Assembly: GCA_037013685.1 (NCBI GenBank)
Contig: CM072894.1
Coordinates: forward strand, 6,884,841-6,948,840
Direction of reading: 5' to 3'
Source: Acridotheres tristis
Lineage: Eukaryota > Chordata > Aves > Passeriformes > Sturnidae
Length of the DNA stretch: 64,000 bases
How positions within the stretch are numbered: position 1 is the stretch's first letter; each line of letters opens with the position of its first letter. The translations under genes and the position numbers were made by a program. A model generated the notes under the pieces. It had not been told where the DNA came from and made no database searches. It saw only the letters and a list, made by a program, of their open reading frames with translations. Below are positions 49,987 through 62,600 of the stretch, piece by piece.

Positions 49987-51801
49987 AATTGAATCGTTTT
50001 GTTTTGGATAACTTGAGGGGAAAAAAATGAAGTATTTTGCTCAATATAATTATCTTGACATTAGAATAAATATTTGTACCAATGTAGCTGCAAAGAGTTT
50101 TGCTCTATATGGGTAGTTTTAAGGTGGCATTTACAGTCCTCTTGGAAGAGGTGGATTCTTGTAACAGAATATTCAACTTTTCATAATTTTCCCTCATTTT
50201 TGTTACCTTCATGTGAAATAAATCTTATTTGCTCATGAATGGCAGTGTAATTGCTGTTCATGTGTTCTGGGTTAAGAGTTTTCCCTTGGGGAGCAGGGTA
50301 TGTTCAGGTAAGATAAAATGAGACATTATCTTCACCTTTGCCATGAAGTGACATTATTCTGCATCACTGCTTTCACAGAAATTAAAAGGCATGAACCATT
50401 TCTTCCTCCAGTACTTCTTCCTTTAGGCTTTGCTGCAATGCTGCTTGACAGAGGTGGAATTCAAGTTCTTTCCTAAAACTCTTAATATACAAACTGTATG
50501 CACAAATCCTTAGCATGACATTTCTGGCATAGCCTGGACTCTGTAACTTTCTCAGTCTTCCATCAAAAACTGCATTAGGAAATTTTCCCTATGAACAAAC
50601 CTTTGCATGAGATTACACAATGTCCTTCAACGCAGAAGGAGTGTAACTGTAGCTGTGAAATCGTATTTATTCTTCCTACTCATGGCCATAGAGCAATCCT
50701 GTAAAACGTCTGTGGTCTCCATAGGTTTTTGTATTTGTGTTGATGCTCATAAGGATGTGGCTTGAACCAGAGCACTCCATGTGAGATGGAGACATTCTGG
50801 GAGTGTGTGTGTGCATGAGAGCAATCTCGGTGGAATATTTTGGCACAGGGATGACTATTCATCTGTTGAGCACAACACTGGGACAGTCATCAGTGAGAAT
50901 CAGTGTGGAGGGAATGAAGTCGAGAGCAAACTGATGAACTTTGCACTTAGGGCTGTGAACTCTGGAAAGTAACAAGCTTTCTGTTTCTTCAGAGGAATAA
51001 ACTGCCATGAATCATGTATGGCTCTTTCCCTTGGGTTATTAATTTTCTAATAGTTTTCTGGATTATCTTACTATAGCAGCTTTGTGGGTCTTTTTTTTTT
51101 CTTCCTTGATATTGTCAGATAAGTCCTTAAGCCAGCAACGGTGAACACAATGCTTATTGTATTGATTGTTAACAGCTTTGATCCCCTCATGCAATGAGAA
51201 AAAAAAAGAATGAATAGGACCCTTTGCATATAAAATTTGAAAGGGCTTTACAATTATTGCATTTCTCAGTCGATTAAAAGCTAATTACCTTATGTTGGAA
51301 ATATTTTCTGGTTTTATCCCAGACCATTCTCTCTGTACATTCAGCAGTGTCTGATTGACAGATTCACTCAAATTGATGCCTGTGACTGGAAATAGAGGGC
51401 TGAGTCCACAATGCAAGCCCAATTTGTTTAGAGACCTGATGAGGACGGGTGGCAGCAAGGAAATTTGCTTCATTCATCGATAAGGAAGATATTAATGCCT
51501 TGTCTAGAGTCAGTGACTTATTTATCATAAATATGTGAGAATATGTGAAAATTGTAGATGATGATGAAATTTACTTTGTAGCAACTACCAAGGGCAAGAA
51601 TACAACATTTTCAGAACCTGCAGCTGGCTCCAATCTCATCCTGATGTGAGTTAGGATTTACTCAGAGTCAACTCTGAATTGACATTTCCTTATCAAGAGA
51701 GGATCAGACACCAAAATATGAGGAAAGGACTAATCAAATCTGGAATATATTTTGTTACATATCTGGGACATTCCTAAATGAAGTCAGCTTTTATACCTAA
51801 G

Positions 51802-51825
51802 GGGGTTTCCCCAAAGGGGAAAATC
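51802..51825. promoter_or_regulatory. Paired kappaB-like motifs in a small hairpin (weak)
   Basis: The 11-base palindrome ggggtttcccc at 51802-51812 fits the NF-kappaB consensus form. It is followed by a half-similar ggggaaaatc at 51816-51825. The intervening tttccccaaaggggaaa can also fold on itself. Motif matches of this size occur by chance, and no promoter or gene is nearby. Confidence 0.12.
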
Positions 51826-52782
51826 ACACTTCATTTGTGCAGTAATATGATTACAAGAAAAAATTGCTTAATTTGAACCAAGACAGAAATTCTTTACTAG
51901 ATTCCAAGGGGGATAGGGATATAGATGAAGTAGTCTACATAACAATTTAGCAGTAGAAAAATAAATAGGATGGAAAAAAGTTTCATTTGTGTCATGGCAT
52001 GTCAGCTACAAGAGTAATGTAGCATTTTCTTTCACTCTCACAGCGGTGACGTGGCAATCTGCTGTTAAATAAATTATTTGTTCTGGAATTTTTGACAACA
52101 AAAACATGAATGTTTCTTATTTTGTTTATTCCTGCAGCCAAAGCACACATAGTTGAGTTAGAAATGCATATAAAATCAACTATTTTGCTCTTCCAGGATA
52201 ATGAAAGAATAGCATTGCATAATGCTGACAATAAAATAACCTGAGATATTTTGTTTTTCTGTGATGTCAGGTTAAAGATTTGATTCTCCAATTAACTTGG
52301 ACTGGTTGCAGCACTGGGAGGTTAACATTACAGGCTCAAGCACTTTCTGCTACAAGGAGATAAAATACCAGACTGCTATTTGAGTCATCAGAGGTTTAAA
52401 TTGTTGTAGTCTTGGGGTATTGACTTTCCTTACCTCTCTCCCATAAGATTGCACCTGCACTGGGCTGCTCGTGTAACTTGTGTTGCAAAACCTGGTGGCT
52501 CTTTCTCAACACTGTCATCAGGGTAAAAATGATTGATAGGCTATCATAGAAGGAAGGGAAATACAGATAATTAGTTTTATCAGATACAATCTTTCAAGAA
52601 ATATTTCTGCACACTTTACACTGTTTACATTTAAAAATCCATATTTTTAAGTCAAAATGTTTTTTGCCTTTCCAGTTGTGTGTGGGCGGATTTTTTGCTA
52701 CTTTCTTCTGGACCCTGGGCAAAGAGCATCTCTGTTCAAGAAAAAAGCAGCAGCTCAATGTCTGATACTCATATGATGTTGT

Positions 52783-53083
52783 TCAAGATTGTTGCAAAGT
52801 GGGGGTTGGTCTCTTCTCCCAGGTAAAAAGAAACAGGACAAGAGGGAATGGCCCCAGGTTGCACCAGAGGACATTTAAATTGGATATTAGGAAAAGTTCC
52901 TTCACTGAAAGGGTGGTCAGGCCTTGGAACAGCCTGCACAGGGAAGCAGTGGAGTTACCATGCCTGGAAAAACGTGTAGATGTGGCCTCTGGAGACACAG
53001 TTTAGTGATGAGCATGGCAGTGTTAGTTAACAGTTGCACTTGATGACTTTGGAGATCCTTTTGAAGTTTAGCAATTCTATAAC
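52783..53083 (+). mobile_element. CR1 LINE, 5'-truncated 3' end
   Basis: This is a clear CR1 copy. It starts near gttgcaaagtgggggttgg, continues through tctcttctcccaggtaaaaa, and keeps the coding end of ORF2 in one frame: [18 protein letters not shown], then RVDVASGD. This corresponds to the conserved C-terminal block of the CR1 reverse-transcriptase protein. The 3' untranslated end follows (cttgatgactttggagatcc, then a decayed attctat tail). About 300 bases survive of an element several kilobases long, typical of 5' truncation during insertion. The frame is still open for about 68 codons, so this is a younger insertion than the one at 2.2 kb. Confidence 0.95.
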
Positions 53084-56000
53084 ATGTGTCTCCAAACTGA
53101 TATCAGACCTGCTGGTTATTGGACACAGTATTTTTGCAATCCTATCTCCTTATTAGCATTTATAATAAAATTGAATCTTGCCGTATTTATAATAGGACTG
53201 AGCCTGATAAATATTGGTGAGCCTAAAAATAGACCAAAGAAACCTTCATCTGGTATCAAAGAAAATGGCCATTGCTAAGTAGTCTCCATAGCTGGTTTAG
53301 AAATCATAATTAAATGATTTTCAAAAGGCCTAACAACTTTAAAATTCAAAATTCTGCCTGATTTTTATTCTAGATTTCTTTCTTAAAAACATGTGGAATT
53401 GCTTGCAGCCTTTGTTAACCTCAGAGCAGTATTTCTGCTGCATAGCACTTTAAAACAAAACTTGTTTTGCTGGAGCGCTATGAGACATCTCTGCTCTTCT
53501 GGAATCCACTTAAACTCCTTTGGTGATAGGTAATTCTATTTCTCAGTGCAGCCAAATCTCACCACCTCATTTCATTTTGCTATTCAATGCTGTCAGTGTG
53601 GTATTTTTAGCTTTCAGCACAATTTAGGAAAACTGGCTGGAAGAGCCAAGAGTAGGAAGGAGGTTCCCTGGTCCTCACTAAACCAGATTTTTTTTTCCAG
53701 TGCCTTTCTCCAGAACAGGGCTAGTTCCAAACAGAGTTGAGGAGACTACAGGAAATACGTAGCTTGATTCCCTGCAGGACTGATCTGTTTATGGTTGGAA
53801 GACTAGCTCCAATCAGTTAGAGTAGAAGTTTATACACCTGTTGAGTGAATACCATTTATTGTACCTTATTTACTGTTGTCCTTTCAGAATCTTCTTAGTT
53901 TGTTAGCATTTGATATATATTTTAATACATCTAAAGGGGAAAAAGAAAACCTTGCAGGCTTGTTGGCTTTTAGTACACTGAAGTTTGGTCATTGTTGTGA
54001 TATTTTGGTTGGCTCTGTCTTAGTTGCTAAATAAATCCAGTAGGGATATTAAATTTTACTTTTAAGTACTTGTTTTTAATTACAAGTATACGTTCTCATC
54101 CAGTTTAACACCTATCTCAGAGTCCCAGAAAAAGGAATTAAAGGCCCCCAAATTAGCTGAGGCAAAGCACATCTGTGTAATACTGGACACAAGTGGATTT
54201 GGTTTTGTTTTTCTTAGTCTCTGAGAAGATTTCTGTCGTTGAACACTGCACCATCTTTCAAGGCCATCTCTTTCATGACTTTGCTACCTTTACTTTTAGG
54301 AACTATTGTCTAGTCCACATTTCCCCCCCACACCTTTTCCCACTTCAGGCCTGCCATTTCTTGCTCTATCCATAAAGAATTGGGAATATATTCTACTTAT
54401 CTTCATGTGTTTGAAGACCATGTCTATATGTTCTTCCCTTTAAATCAATCTCTCCTTTAAACCTCTCAATTTCTTTCAGTTTAATTTTCTAAATTATGGA
54501 GTATACTGTGAAATGAAATTCCTGTCCTGTTCTCTTAAGTAATTGATTTAAAAATTATTTTACTTCACATAATTTATGCTCTTTCCCTTTTGACTTTTTC
54601 CAAATATCCATAAATTTCTTGAAACACAATTCTGAGAATTCAAATGCTCTTGGGCTTAGATCAAATGATTCTTCACTGTGATTTATAACCTAGCCTTTTG
54701 TTTCTCTGCAAGCTTAGTGCTTGTCTTTTCTTAGCAGCATGACACCAGTGACTCATATTCTGATTGGGATGCAAAGTAACACCCAAATATCCCTCTTCAA
54801 AAAGCAGAGCTCACAAGTGACTGTCGGCAAAAAGTGTGACTTCCTAGATGTACTACATGTTCTTCTTCCTGTTTAATGGGATTCCGTTTTTCCAGTCCTT
54901 ATCTCCAAGTTTTCAGAGTGCTTTTTAATTCTCATCTTGTCATACAAGAGAGCTCCTGAAGAATCTGGTCTCAATTTTCTCATCAACTAGAATATAGAAC
55001 AGCCCTGGTTCCAGAGCAGACAGAAGAACCTGGTGTCCTATATCCAGCCCTGCTTTCATCATGGTGGATGGTCAATAATAAAAACTCAGTTTTCCACCTA
55101 CCTTTTACTAGTTTTGTCAAAGACTTTTTTCCCGTTTTCAGACTGTCATGTGAAATAAAGACAGGCCTTATTAAAATCAGGATTTCTCCATTATCCACAA
55201 TGTTTACCGTAGTGTCCCTCCAAAATATTGCAGTGGTTACACACCACTTGCTCTTGACAAATACAGCCTGGATATTGCCCAGATCCCTTTGTTCTTATAG
55301 GCTTAAAAGACTTCCCTGTTTTTCCTGGGTCTGAGTTCTCACATGTATGATATTAAATGTTTAGCACCATATTTTCAGTCTTTTTTTAATTTCTACCTGT
55401 TCTCAAAGATAATTGTTAATGGCTTTGAGATAACAAGTGCTGATTTTCTGCATATGTAAGGGTTCTACATTGAAAATACCCATTGCAACTAAGTATTGTT
55501 TAAACTGTTAATTCCCTGATTAGCTCAAAATGGGACCTTCACAGCCCCAGGACTCATTTTTAGCTACCTGGATGCTCTACCTTTTATGGAAGATTGAGGG
55601 GAAACATTGGGCCAGGCTTGAATGGTCTGCCTGTAACTGACTCCTGATGTGTTTTATCAGTTTATTTGCCTTCTCAGTTGTCTCAAATTCATCTTTTCTT
55701 ATCTTCCTAGCTAGCAATCAATGCCAATTTTCTTTCTTTGTGTTTGCATTTGCTCTCTGAGTGCTCATGTGTCAGTTCTCTGGCCCTACAGAAGCTGGCC
55801 TCTTAGAGTGTATGATATTTATTTTGTTGCTTTTCTCTTCCCTCTTTGAACTTTGCAGCTCACTACTATAATCTCCCAACATGCTAATCCATTAACATTC
55901 TCCAAAATGTTGTCACCAAGGTGTTCTGAGATCACATGGAGCAGCTGCTCCTCAAATTTCAGGTCTGATTCCCTTTAATTTCTGGATGTTTGGATGAGCA

Positions 56001-58579
56001 TATGTGGTTTTGTAGCACATGGAAAGACTGCCTTTTCACTCATCCCCTCTTCTCTGACAGAGCTCTGTACTTGAAATTAAGAGTCAGAAACACAAATATC
56101 CTACAAAGCAGTACTAGATCCAGCTCTGTACTGAACTTCCCTCCTTTGGAGAAGTGAAGCATGCAAACAGGGAATGTTGTTCTCAAACACCTCCTGGAAA
56201 CAATTGTATTGGATGCAAGATGTGACTGTCAGATTTTTAGCTCATATGAAGTCCCCCTGCTGCAACTGAAGTCCTTGAAACCTTTACTGGCCTTGGCTTT
56301 CCACCAGGGAGATGCCCAAAACACCCCTGTGGCATCTCTTCTATCTGAGACTTGAAATTGGAGGCATCAATTTGCAGAGAAAGAACAGACTCAAACTCTT
56401 GAGGGTTTTTTGGCTTTTGTATTAGTTTGGGAAGCAAAAAGTGTTTTCATCTCGATAAATTCGGCTTTAGGCCTTACAGTCAGAACATCAACAAAATTCT
56501 ACCTGAAACAGTTTTTCCAAATGGAACCTTAAGAATAACGGAGAACTTTTGGTTTACAACTGTATTGGATATAATTCGTAAAAAAATTCAGAAATGTCCC
56601 ATCAAAAAGCTTAAATTCAGAATTTAGTAATCTTAGTTATCCATCCCAGTTAGCATTTTATTAAAGTTTTAGTTATAGCAAAAGGAGAGCTAGAAGTCCT
56701 CTAGAACTCTTTTTTTAAAATTCTATTCACATATCAGTTTTTAAAGGCAGTTGATTCAAATCACCTCTGTTCTGGTAGGAGGAAAAAAAAAGCCAAATGT
56801 TGTTCTTTACAGAAACAGATTTGACATATTTTTATTTTTGAGAAACAAATGTCTTCCTAGGTTTTTTAGGGTAATCTGTTGAAACAAGAGTCTGTTCTGA
56901 ATTAGGACTAAGCAGCTATCCCAAGAGACTGAATTTTTTTTAAGTACTTTTTTTCCCCTTTTTTTTACTTCTAAACATGTGGGGCCGTGATGAAAAGTAC
57001 ATGCTGACTTAACTTTGCTCTAAGTCATGATCCTTCAGCTGACACAGACTAGAGGCTGCAAAACTTCAGAATTGCCTCCACAGTGGAGCTGAATAGATTT
57101 GAGCCACACTGGTTTAACTTCGAGCACTTGTCAGTTCACCTGAAATTTGCAAGTGCTCCTATTTAGACAAGAGCTGATTGTACGAGACCAGGGGATTTGG
57201 AATACCCAGAGCATGTTGTGTCTGTGGTACAATGCCTACCATTTCAAATGTTTTTAAGGAATTTGTGATCCAATGCAGGCTTTTAGACAGAATACACACT
57301 CAAAGGTGCTGTCTATGGATTCATTGAACTCAGCAATGAAATTTCCACTAAGCTGAAGCAAAAAAAAAAGATTTCACACATATACTTCGCTGCTACTAAA
57401 CTGCTGGGACAATATGTGTAGACCTCAGTGCCACGTTTCAGAGCTCAGATTTTACCAACCCAAAGCCCTGGATCTCTTTCCACAGGACTGTTCTCCAGCA
57501 TCTCGTTCCCACTGTGTAGGTATAAGCAGCATTACCTGTCCCAGGTGGAGAACCAGGCACCTGCTCTTGTTAAATTTCCATGGTCACAGCTTTGAAATCT
57601 CTTTGGAGTATCCTTCTAACAAGAATATTAGAAGTCTAATCATAAAACATGGTAATTTTTACACTAAAAAAAACCCCTGCATTTTATAGGTACCTCCTGT
57701 CAAAAAACCAAAGTTGAGAATACAGACAATTTTGCCCTTTAAAATCGTCAATGTACTGAGTCTGAGGAATGCCTTTGTGGCACTGAGTGTTATTTGTCTG
57801 AATCCTCTGCTGTATACACACAAACAATGTTTTTGCATAATTTATATAACTGACATTTAATTTCAACAATTCTGAGAAAAATCTCAGCAAATGAATTATA
57901 TGTGTAAACTGTTGACCATAAATTTATCTAAAAGAAACCTTGGCATTGCTTTTGTTTAAGAATGCACCTGACCTTTTCTGTTCCTTTGTAAAATGCAAGT
58001 ATGACTGTCAGTAGGAGTTTAACAAGACCCAGACAGTAGGAAGATTGCCAAAATCTCTTTACAGTGTATGTATTTACTCCAGCCTCAGATTCATTTCTTT
58101 CATGGAACACTAACAGTTGAAAAATATCTGCCTTCCAGATAAATTTGGAAGGCTTGTGTGGGGAGGGGAGGGAGGGAATTTAGAGGTTCAGGAACATTAA
58201 GTGGTTCACACCCTGCTTTTAATCTGTGAGCCTAAACTGGGAGAGCTTTGAACTGTGTTTTTGTGGGAATACTGTCTTTGTAATCTATATTCATGTTAGC
58301 ACTTATACCTCAAGACTTCGTAAATATTTCTTTAAGCTTTTCTGTATTTCTCCAGAGCTTACCTGCTTCTGGGCTGCTCACACTGACTTAAAAATTAAGG
58401 CAACTGATCAGTATGCTTTGAAGCACAGATTCAGAGAAATGCATTATTTAGTTGGGAAACCCCTGGTGAGAATAAACTGGAATAGGTGAGGATTAGAAAA
58501 GTATTTTCCTGTAAATCAGAAAAGACACAGATGGGATGTTCCTATAAATTTTTATCTGGTGGATTTCTCTTTCCTCACA
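53084..58579. other. Unique non-coding sequence
   Basis: I see no gene or element in these 5.5 kb. The content is AT-rich with several T runs (near 56945 and 56960) and short open frames lacking motifs. Confidence 0.55.
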
Positions 58580-59045
58580 TCAGCCATTGGGATCATGTGG
58601 TGTGCTGGAAACAATCCCATTTGCATCTTTGAGTGTCATTTTCAGAAGTCGTTTAGGCATATGTTCTTTGGGGGAGTAGAATGCTGTGCTCTGCTGTATT
58701 TGCAAAGAGGAATTCAATTTATTTTTCCATAAATGATTTAGTTCTGGTATATCTGAGTCAGCATTTTCCTTGTTAGGCAGTTTGCTCTTTGCACAGGGCT
58801 CTTTGCTCTCTGGTTCCAAGGCAGACCTCCTGTATAGAACCAGATGACTGCCTTTCATGGGAGTGTCCATCCACCAAGGTCCCTGTCAGAGGAATCTGCT
58901 TCCCACTCAGATCTGCTGCAGTGCTGACTTGTTCACACTCTGGGCATGCTGCAGATTGCATTGCACTTACAGAAGCCTTTGAATCCAGGGCTTTGTTTGT
59001 GTCCTCCTTACAGCAGTGTTTGGCCACACAGTGGTATTTATTGTT
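58580..59045 (-). pseudogene. Coding-like minus-strand remnant, unidentified
   Basis: Two minus-strand frames overlap here and together look like one broken coding segment. The upstream frame (about 59045 down to 58773) includes CPECEQVSTAADLSGKQ and ends at a stop. The downstream frame (58888 down to the TGA at 58580) includes LPNKENADSDIPELNHLWK and SPKEHMPKRLLKMTL. The Lys/Ser/Asn-rich, hydrophilic make-up resembles a disordered region of a nuclear protein. A one-base shift somewhere at 58773-58870 would link the two. An in-frame stop lies just upstream of each. I cannot name a parent gene and see no poly-A tail or splice pair. The plus strand is also open for 105 codons, which weakens the case, so low stop density by chance is a real alternative. 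Confidence 0.2.
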
Positions 59046-59361
59046 CTCTCAGCTACAAACCACTTTGCTGCAGCGGCTCCCCCCCAAACACACTGCAGAA
59101 GCTTAATTTGTTTGGGTTTTAAATATAATGAGTACCAGAGAAAACCAACCTAACATGAAAAAGAGAAGCCTATGGAAGATGCTTTTTCAAAGATGCTCTT
59201 CTGGAATTGTATGGAGAGTTCCAAAATCATATAGACTTTCACAGCCAAATCCTCTGGCCTGACATTTCTATAGCTAGCTTTCTGCAAATCAGTCAAGTGG
59301 CACAATCCTGTTGCAGCTTGGAGGATCTTTACTTAGTAATTAATTCCTAGGAAATTCATTG
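59046..59361. other. Short unique stretch
   Basis: Nothing is recognised apart from a C8 run near 59079-59086, between the coding-like patch and the CR1 copy. Confidence 0.5.
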
Positions 59362-59600
59362 CATCACAGAACCAACTAGGATGGAAAATACCTTTGAGAT
59401 CATTGACTCCAACATCTTACCAGTCATAACCCTGCCAACCTGACCATGGCACTCAGTGTCATATCCAAGCTTTCCTTAAACACCTCTAGGGACAGGGACT
59501 CCACACCTCCCTGGGCAGCCCATTTTAATATCTAATCACTCCTCCTGTGAAGAAGTTCTTCCCAATGTCCAACCTCCTTCACTAACAGTGACATAAACCT
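59362..59600 (-). mobile_element. CR1 LINE 3' end, minus orientation
   Basis: Read on the plus strand, the sequence begins catcacagaaccaactagg and goes on with tttgagatcattgactccaa, cccagcccatt-type and gaagaagttcttcccaatg blocks. This is the reverse complement of the CR1 3' end, starting at its tail. About 240 bases remain, truncated at the element's 5' side like the other copies. It is the only minus-orientation CR1 seen in the window. Confidence 0.92.
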
Positions 59601-62600
59601 GCAGGAAATACGACTGTTACCTGTGACTAAAAGAGTTGATTAAGCCAGGGTGCAAGTGCTGCTGCTGTATCTGTTGGTTTAGCTCTCTTGTATTTGTTTC
59701 CCAGCACATTTATGAACCAGTGTGAGGCTGGCTCCCAACACTGTTAGGGTATGTTGCATAAAACTGATGTCCAATATTTTAAGCAACAGTATTTTGATGG
59801 GAAAATTTTAGTGTACTCTTAAGGCAGTGTTCAGGTGATCCTCTTCAGTTTCTAAAGATCATTGCTGTGGGCAGTTTTGTATTTCAGGGCTTCTTTCTTT
59901 ATTTGAGACTTTGTTGGTAAATACACTTTTTCAGTGGAGTCTAAACCTAATGTCAATCTTTTACATAACCTTGTAGCAAGCCAGGTCAAAAACCCTGCCT
60001 GTCCTTGACCTCCAGTATGCTGTGGATCTCCAAGAAGTGAGGTAATTCAATTTCTAGGCCAGATGAGATTAGATTAATATATTAACTGGTCCAGATGCAT
60101 GAATTATCTGTCTTTCCATTAAATACTCTAAGAGTTTGGGACATTTGTTTTTGGTAGACGACACTGAAATTATTTTCCTGCAATATTTTTTATGAAGGTA
60201 CCAAATTAATAAGAATTCCATTTTCTTTGTGTATTGACAGCAGTAATGTAATCTCTCTTTTTAATGAAAATCTCCCTCTTCTTTATTGCATACAATAAGC
60301 AATGATATATAAATACACATATTTTTTTCTTCTGTATCATGCCAGGTCTATTTTACATAATTCCTTTTGTCATATTTCATAATAGCTCCTAGATGCACTG
60401 TCATTTCGCCTTTTGGTGAAACTCCCCTGTCACTTGAGAAACAGGCACTACAACACTAATAATTAAAAGCCTATTCTATGCATTTCCATTCTTTTCCCGC
60501 AAGACTAAAAAAAAGAATTAAAGCATAGGAGTGGGACACAATGTGTTTTGGGGTATTTTTTTAGGTGACTTGAAGCCAAGTTTTACTCCAGACATGTATT
60601 TTTGCTAAAGAAATTGCTCACTATAGCAATGCCTTGCCTGTGTTTCTTCAGCAGGGGAAAAACTCACTTTAGGGTGTAGGTTATATCCAGCTCATGGTAA
60701 ACTCTTGTTGGTTTTGTCTGTTGGTGTGCAGGCATCAGTTAAACATCACACTGAGAACCATATTGCTGGTATAGTAATTTTATGAGTATTACTCTGTTCT
60801 GCTTTACAAAGAAGGATTTCCAGTCTCCTCACAGTGGAAAATACAGAGGAGTCCAAAGTTTACTTATTTTCCATTTAAATCAACTCTAAATTCACATCTT
60901 TCAGGAGCCTAATTTTTTCTGTCCATTGGTTGCAACACTAAAAGAATAATAATTTTGTCTACTGCAATAAAGAGAAAAAGATAAGACTGTTACCATAATC
61001 CACTAAGAAGTTGCAAAATGTGAATTTATTCTTATGGATCAGATATCTAAAGTGAGTGCCATGAGCACAGATGTCTTTGCAAGGTATTTCCTAACAAGGA
61101 AAATAGCCAAGGGACAGAAGGTTATATGTAGGCAATCCAAGTAGTGAAGTATTCTTAGGTATAGTGAGAATAATGCAGCCAAAAAAAAAAAGAACAAGAG
61201 CTTGCACAAAAAGATGTCGTTTCCTGAGCTGGGAGAAATTATATTTAAAATACTATGGTTACATAAAATTCTGGCCAAGTTAGTTGCATGAAAAGGAGAA
61301 TGCCAAAACTAACTCATAGATTGCATATATCACTTGGAGAAACTAGACTAAAAAAAAGCCAATTTTGTTTTAACATCCCTAAAGTGATTTATAAACTCAA
61401 GCTAATCTGTGGCAAAATAGTGGTCTGCAGCTTTGATATCTTTGAAAGGTAAGATTCAAAAATTGCTTATATACGGTTATCCCTTTAGTTTAATTGTTTA
61501 AAGGGTGGCATTTAGAGTAGAAAATTTGAGTTTTGCTTACTGATAAAACTGAAAGGCAAACTAGAATTGTAACTTTTTTTCCTTTATACTCTGAGTTTCT
61601 GTTTTTAGTTTGTTTTAGACTGAGAAATGAAGTGGTTGATTTAGACCTAATCATGCATGCATGATAACAATGAACAGGAATGGCATACCTTATTTCAAGA
61701 GGATAACATGCCAGAGAGTATCAGAATATCAAAAAAAAAAAAGTTAAATTATATCCAAACAGAAGTCAGAATTGTTCCATGAGCTAAAGAAGGTGCTGTA
61801 GTACTGTCCTATTCCTGAAACATCAGCTCATTAGAATACAAGGAAAATAGTTTGTGTATCTGGTATGACATCTTGGGAAGAGACTGATAAAAGATTGAAG
61901 GGAAACAAACAGGAGACTGCTGAACTCTTACAGTAAACCACCAGGATTTTCCATATGTTGTGTGGACTATGGATTTTACTGCTTAGGGCTCTTTTTGTAA
62001 AATGTAAGAACTGTGAAAAAATACAACTTTAATACACGTGGCTTGTTCATCATTGCTTTTGGGGGTTTGGGGAATTGGTTGCTTGGGGGTTTATTTTGAA
62101 TTGTCTTTTTAAATTGGAAAAAGTAGAGCATATCTCCACTGCAGTGCAGTTATCCCCACAGAACTTTCCCTGCACTTGGTTCAACTGACAGACTGCTAGC
62201 ATATAGCACTCAGATTTTAAGATGAAAATGTTCTGTACTCCACATGAATGTGGCTTGATGTCGTGGAAACAGGGAGTAGTTTGACTGAACCATTCTGAAG
62301 AATAAAATCACAGTTAACAAATGAGAAGATAGAATGTGAAGAAAGACTGGCCATTTTAAAAATTAATCAAATAATTAAATGCTAAGATTCCAGTTGAATC
62401 AGATGTGAATATAAATATTTAGTAAGAATCTCTTGATTCCCCATGACTATTAAGAATATTTTCTTAAAGCCAGCCTCCTCTGTTCTCTTCTTATGTTCCA
62501 TCTCTAGTCCTCTCTATGCCCAAATCACAGCCTGGTGCTGGGGTGGTTAAGGAAGCAATGGAATAAAAGGTCCTTACTTCATTCTTTTGCTGTGCTGCTT

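Larger units (their letters stand above)
45609..52782. other. Unique non-coding sequence
   Basis: No gene is supported and no CR1 is seen. It includes the longest open frame of the window (48771-49307, minus, 178 codons from a true ATG), which has no recognisable domain, a candidate exon-like frame at 49507-49738 and a GTT/GGTT simple repeat at 49949-49986. Confidence 0.55.

Noticed and set aside
52799..53005. A 68-codon plus-strand protein gene
   Set aside because: The frame is the C-terminal end of CR1 ORF2 in a 5'-truncated LINE, not a host gene.
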